Positions 62,647 to 64,000 of a DNA stretch of 64,000 bases are shown here, piece after piece. Made by a program: the position numbers and the translations under genes. Within the stretch, counting starts at the first letter, position 1; every line of letters begins with the position of its first letter. The stretch is taken from contig MVRE01000012.1 of NCBI GenBank assembly GCA_002067895.1, forward strand, positions 124,001-188,000. The letters run 5' to 3'. The notes beneath the pieces were generated by a model. That model saw only the letters and a list, made by a program, of their open reading frames with translations, was not told the origin of the DNA and ran no database searches. Source of the stretch: Methanoregula sp. PtaU1.Bin051 (GTDB lineage Archaea; Halobacteriota; Methanomicrobia; Methanomicrobiales; Methanospirillaceae).

Positions 62647-62964
62647 CTATTTTCTCCTGCGAAGCTCTTTCTCCATCGCGGCAAGGCACGCCGTCGCTTC
62701 AGCCTCGTTCAGATCCGGGTCATCCCTAATCCGGCTGAACCGCTCGCACATCAGCTCCGGGCATTTCCCGCAGTGCGGAATCTTCCGGTCATTGACGCAA
62801 CAGTCATAGATCGCACAGCGGTCGATGCCGATAAATCCCGTCCAGAACGGTCTCCCGCCGGTTTTCGGGCAGCCGGGGCATTCCTTGGTATAATGGTCGC
62901 ACCCGCTGCAGGAATACCCGCAGACTGTTACAATCTTCTTCTTTGCCGTGAACGAGATTCTCAT
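62647..62964 (-). CDS. DUF3795 cysteine-rich protein (second copy)
   Basis: A 105-residue protein: VTVCGYSCSGCDHYTKECPGC and CGKCPELMC match DUF3795. It differs from the copy at 13912 in having the first CxxxCxxC closer together and a C-terminal acidic/basic helix. Function unknown; metal binding is expected. The following 170 bases on the left hold no gene. Confidence 0.78.
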   Translation of the reverse strand: MRISFTAKKKIVTVCGYSCSGCDHYTKECPGCPKTGGRPFWTGFIGIDRCAIYDCCVNDRKIPHCGKCPELMCERFSRIRDDPDLNEAEATACLAAMEKELRRRK

Positions 62965-63129
62965 CTTTGCAGTATTTGAACCGGCGGGAGGAGTGGAGTG
63001 AAAGTGAATTCACGATGTTTTTTCATGTCCGGGATTTTCCACTGCCAGTCAGTAGCGCGGAGAACCAACGATTTTGCCTCGCAGACCCGCATGGTATTTG
63101 GGACAGCACGAACCATCATCCATAGACAC

Positions 63130-64000
63130 ATGGAAAAGATACCCGGCTCTTCTCGCCGCATGTCGGTCAGGACAAAGATGCTCCTCATTTTTCTCGCCTT
63201 GTCCGTCAGTGCGCTGATTATTGCCGGTCTGCTGGCCTCAGTGCAGATGTCCGATGTCAGTACCTTCGCTCTCGCGCGCAGCACCGATCTCGGCAACCGG
63301 GCGATGGAGGATTCCAGCAGGGCGCTTACGGAGAGCACACAGGCCTCACTTCTCCGCCTGGCGGGTGATCAGGCGTATATCAGCAACGTGATCTTCGAGC
63401 GTGTCGCTGACGAAATTGATATGACCACGGCCTATGCAGGCAGGATCATGGAAAAACCCGAAATGGTACGGGACCGGCAGTTCTATCTTCAGGATATGCA
63501 ACCCCCTGACCGGTTCAGTACCACCGTCCTGTTCCTCTCGCCCGGCGTGGAAGACAAGATCCCGGCCGAAGAGCGGGATGCTGCCGGTATGATGGATGAC
63601 ATTTTCATCCCTGTCTACCAGAACGACCGGAACCTTGCCGCGTTATATGTCGGGACGCAGAGTGGCATGTCCATGATTTATCCCTGGACAACCGGCATGA
63701 ACGAGTCCTTCGACCCCCGCCAGCGGGGTTGGTTTGTGAATGCGAGGGACAGCGGGGCACTTACGTGGTCCGAGCCCTATGTCGACCTTCTGGGCCACGG
63801 ACTGATGGTCACCTGCTCTAAACCGGTCGCCGATCCCCGGAAGAACTGGCTTTGGGTTATCGGTGCGGATGTCACGATTGAGACCATCAACCAGAATATC
63901 ATCGGCACTCAGGTGGGCGACAGGGGTTATGCCATGCTTATCGACCAGCACGGCAACATTATAACCCGGCCCGGGCTTTCCGCAGGTGACATGAGGTGGG
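63130..64000 (+). CDS. Cache-domain membrane sensor, 3' end beyond the window
   Basis: About 290 codons are visible. An N-terminal membrane helix (about 17-42, LLIFLALSVSALIIAGLLA) is followed by a double-Cache extracytoplasmic ligand domain with YPWTTGMNESFDPRQRGWFVNA and SEPYVDLLGHGLMVTCSKPV. The output domain (methyl-accepting, kinase, or phosphatase) lies outside. Cache sensors bind small molecules. ATG 63130 is chosen; nothing else in frame is better. Confidence 0.82.
   Translation, partial: MEKIPGSSRRMSVRTKMLLIFLALSVSALIIAGLLASVQMSDVSTFALARSTDLGNRAMEDSSRALTESTQASLLRLAGDQAYISNVIFERVADEIDMTTAYAGRIMEKPEMVRDRQFYLQDMQPPDRFSTTVLFLSPGVEDKIPAEERDAAGMMDDIFIPVYQNDRNLAALYVGTQSGMSMIYPWTTGMNESFDPRQRGWFVNARDSGALTWSEPYVDLLGHGLMVTCSKPVADPRKNWLWVIGADVTIETINQNIIGTQVGDRGYAMLIDQHGNIITRPGLSAGDMRW

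Overview
The window is chromosomal DNA from a hydrogenotrophic methanogenic archaeon, most likely a Methanomicrobiales member close to Methanoregula (inference from gene content; no search was run). Evidence includes the F420-pathway enzyme CofH, an Ech hydrogenase next to a second Mbh-type hydrogenase, a DP1 subunit of D-family DNA polymerase, Hel308, the KEOPS subunit Cgi121, archaeal RIO1, Pno1/Dim2, Tsr3, archaeal GAPDH, and archaeal promoters (TATA boxes, several short leaders). Genes are tightly packed, many with 4-nt ATGA/GTGA overlaps.

Layout. 1-9.1 kb: mostly minus-strand housekeeping and membrane genes (a YgiQ-like radical SAM enzyme cut by the left edge, a PPC/DUF296 protein, a CorA relative, a LemA-DUF2207 pair, a SelB-like protein with a ruined G domain, a TudS-like/deoxyribosyltransferase fusion), then tsr3 and a DUF308 protein. 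9.3-14.3 kb: msrB and a Cys-cluster gene, a 0.7-kb island of G-tract palindromes, an AT-rich gene for a zinc-ribbon/Mrr-nuclease/multi-zinc-finger protein, a DNA methyltransferase, and a DUF3795 gene. 14.5-22.1 kb: a GT-C type membrane protein, gap, a structured intergenic element, then the information-processing string tyrS, rio1, pno1, hel308, cgi121.

22.6-23.2 kb is a probable replication origin: three ORB-like boxes and a perfect 12-bp inverted repeat upstream of orc1/cdc6, whose TATA box abuts the last box. 24.5-32.2 kb holds a Lrp regulator, an aminotransferase, purA, a Trm112-like gene, cbiB, pdxS/pdxT and small orphans. A membrane pyrophosphatase (minus strand) then faces a 15-kb energy-conversion region: echABCDEF, followed by a 12-gene Mbh-type hydrogenase operon with three antiporter-like domains (two fused in a 1095-residue protein) and its own maturation protease. 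Together these would couple ferredoxin oxidation, H2 turnover and ion transport.

50-64 kb: DNA polymerase D small subunit, signal peptidase, DUF1805 gene, cofH, a DUF2178/XRE pair, a proline-rich lipoprotein, a secreted-protein/MacB-like ABC exporter operon, a flavoprotein/GIY-YIG/metallo-hydrolase cluster divergent from thiC, and a cache-domain sensor cut by the right edge. The least familiar material is at 10.6-13.0 kb.
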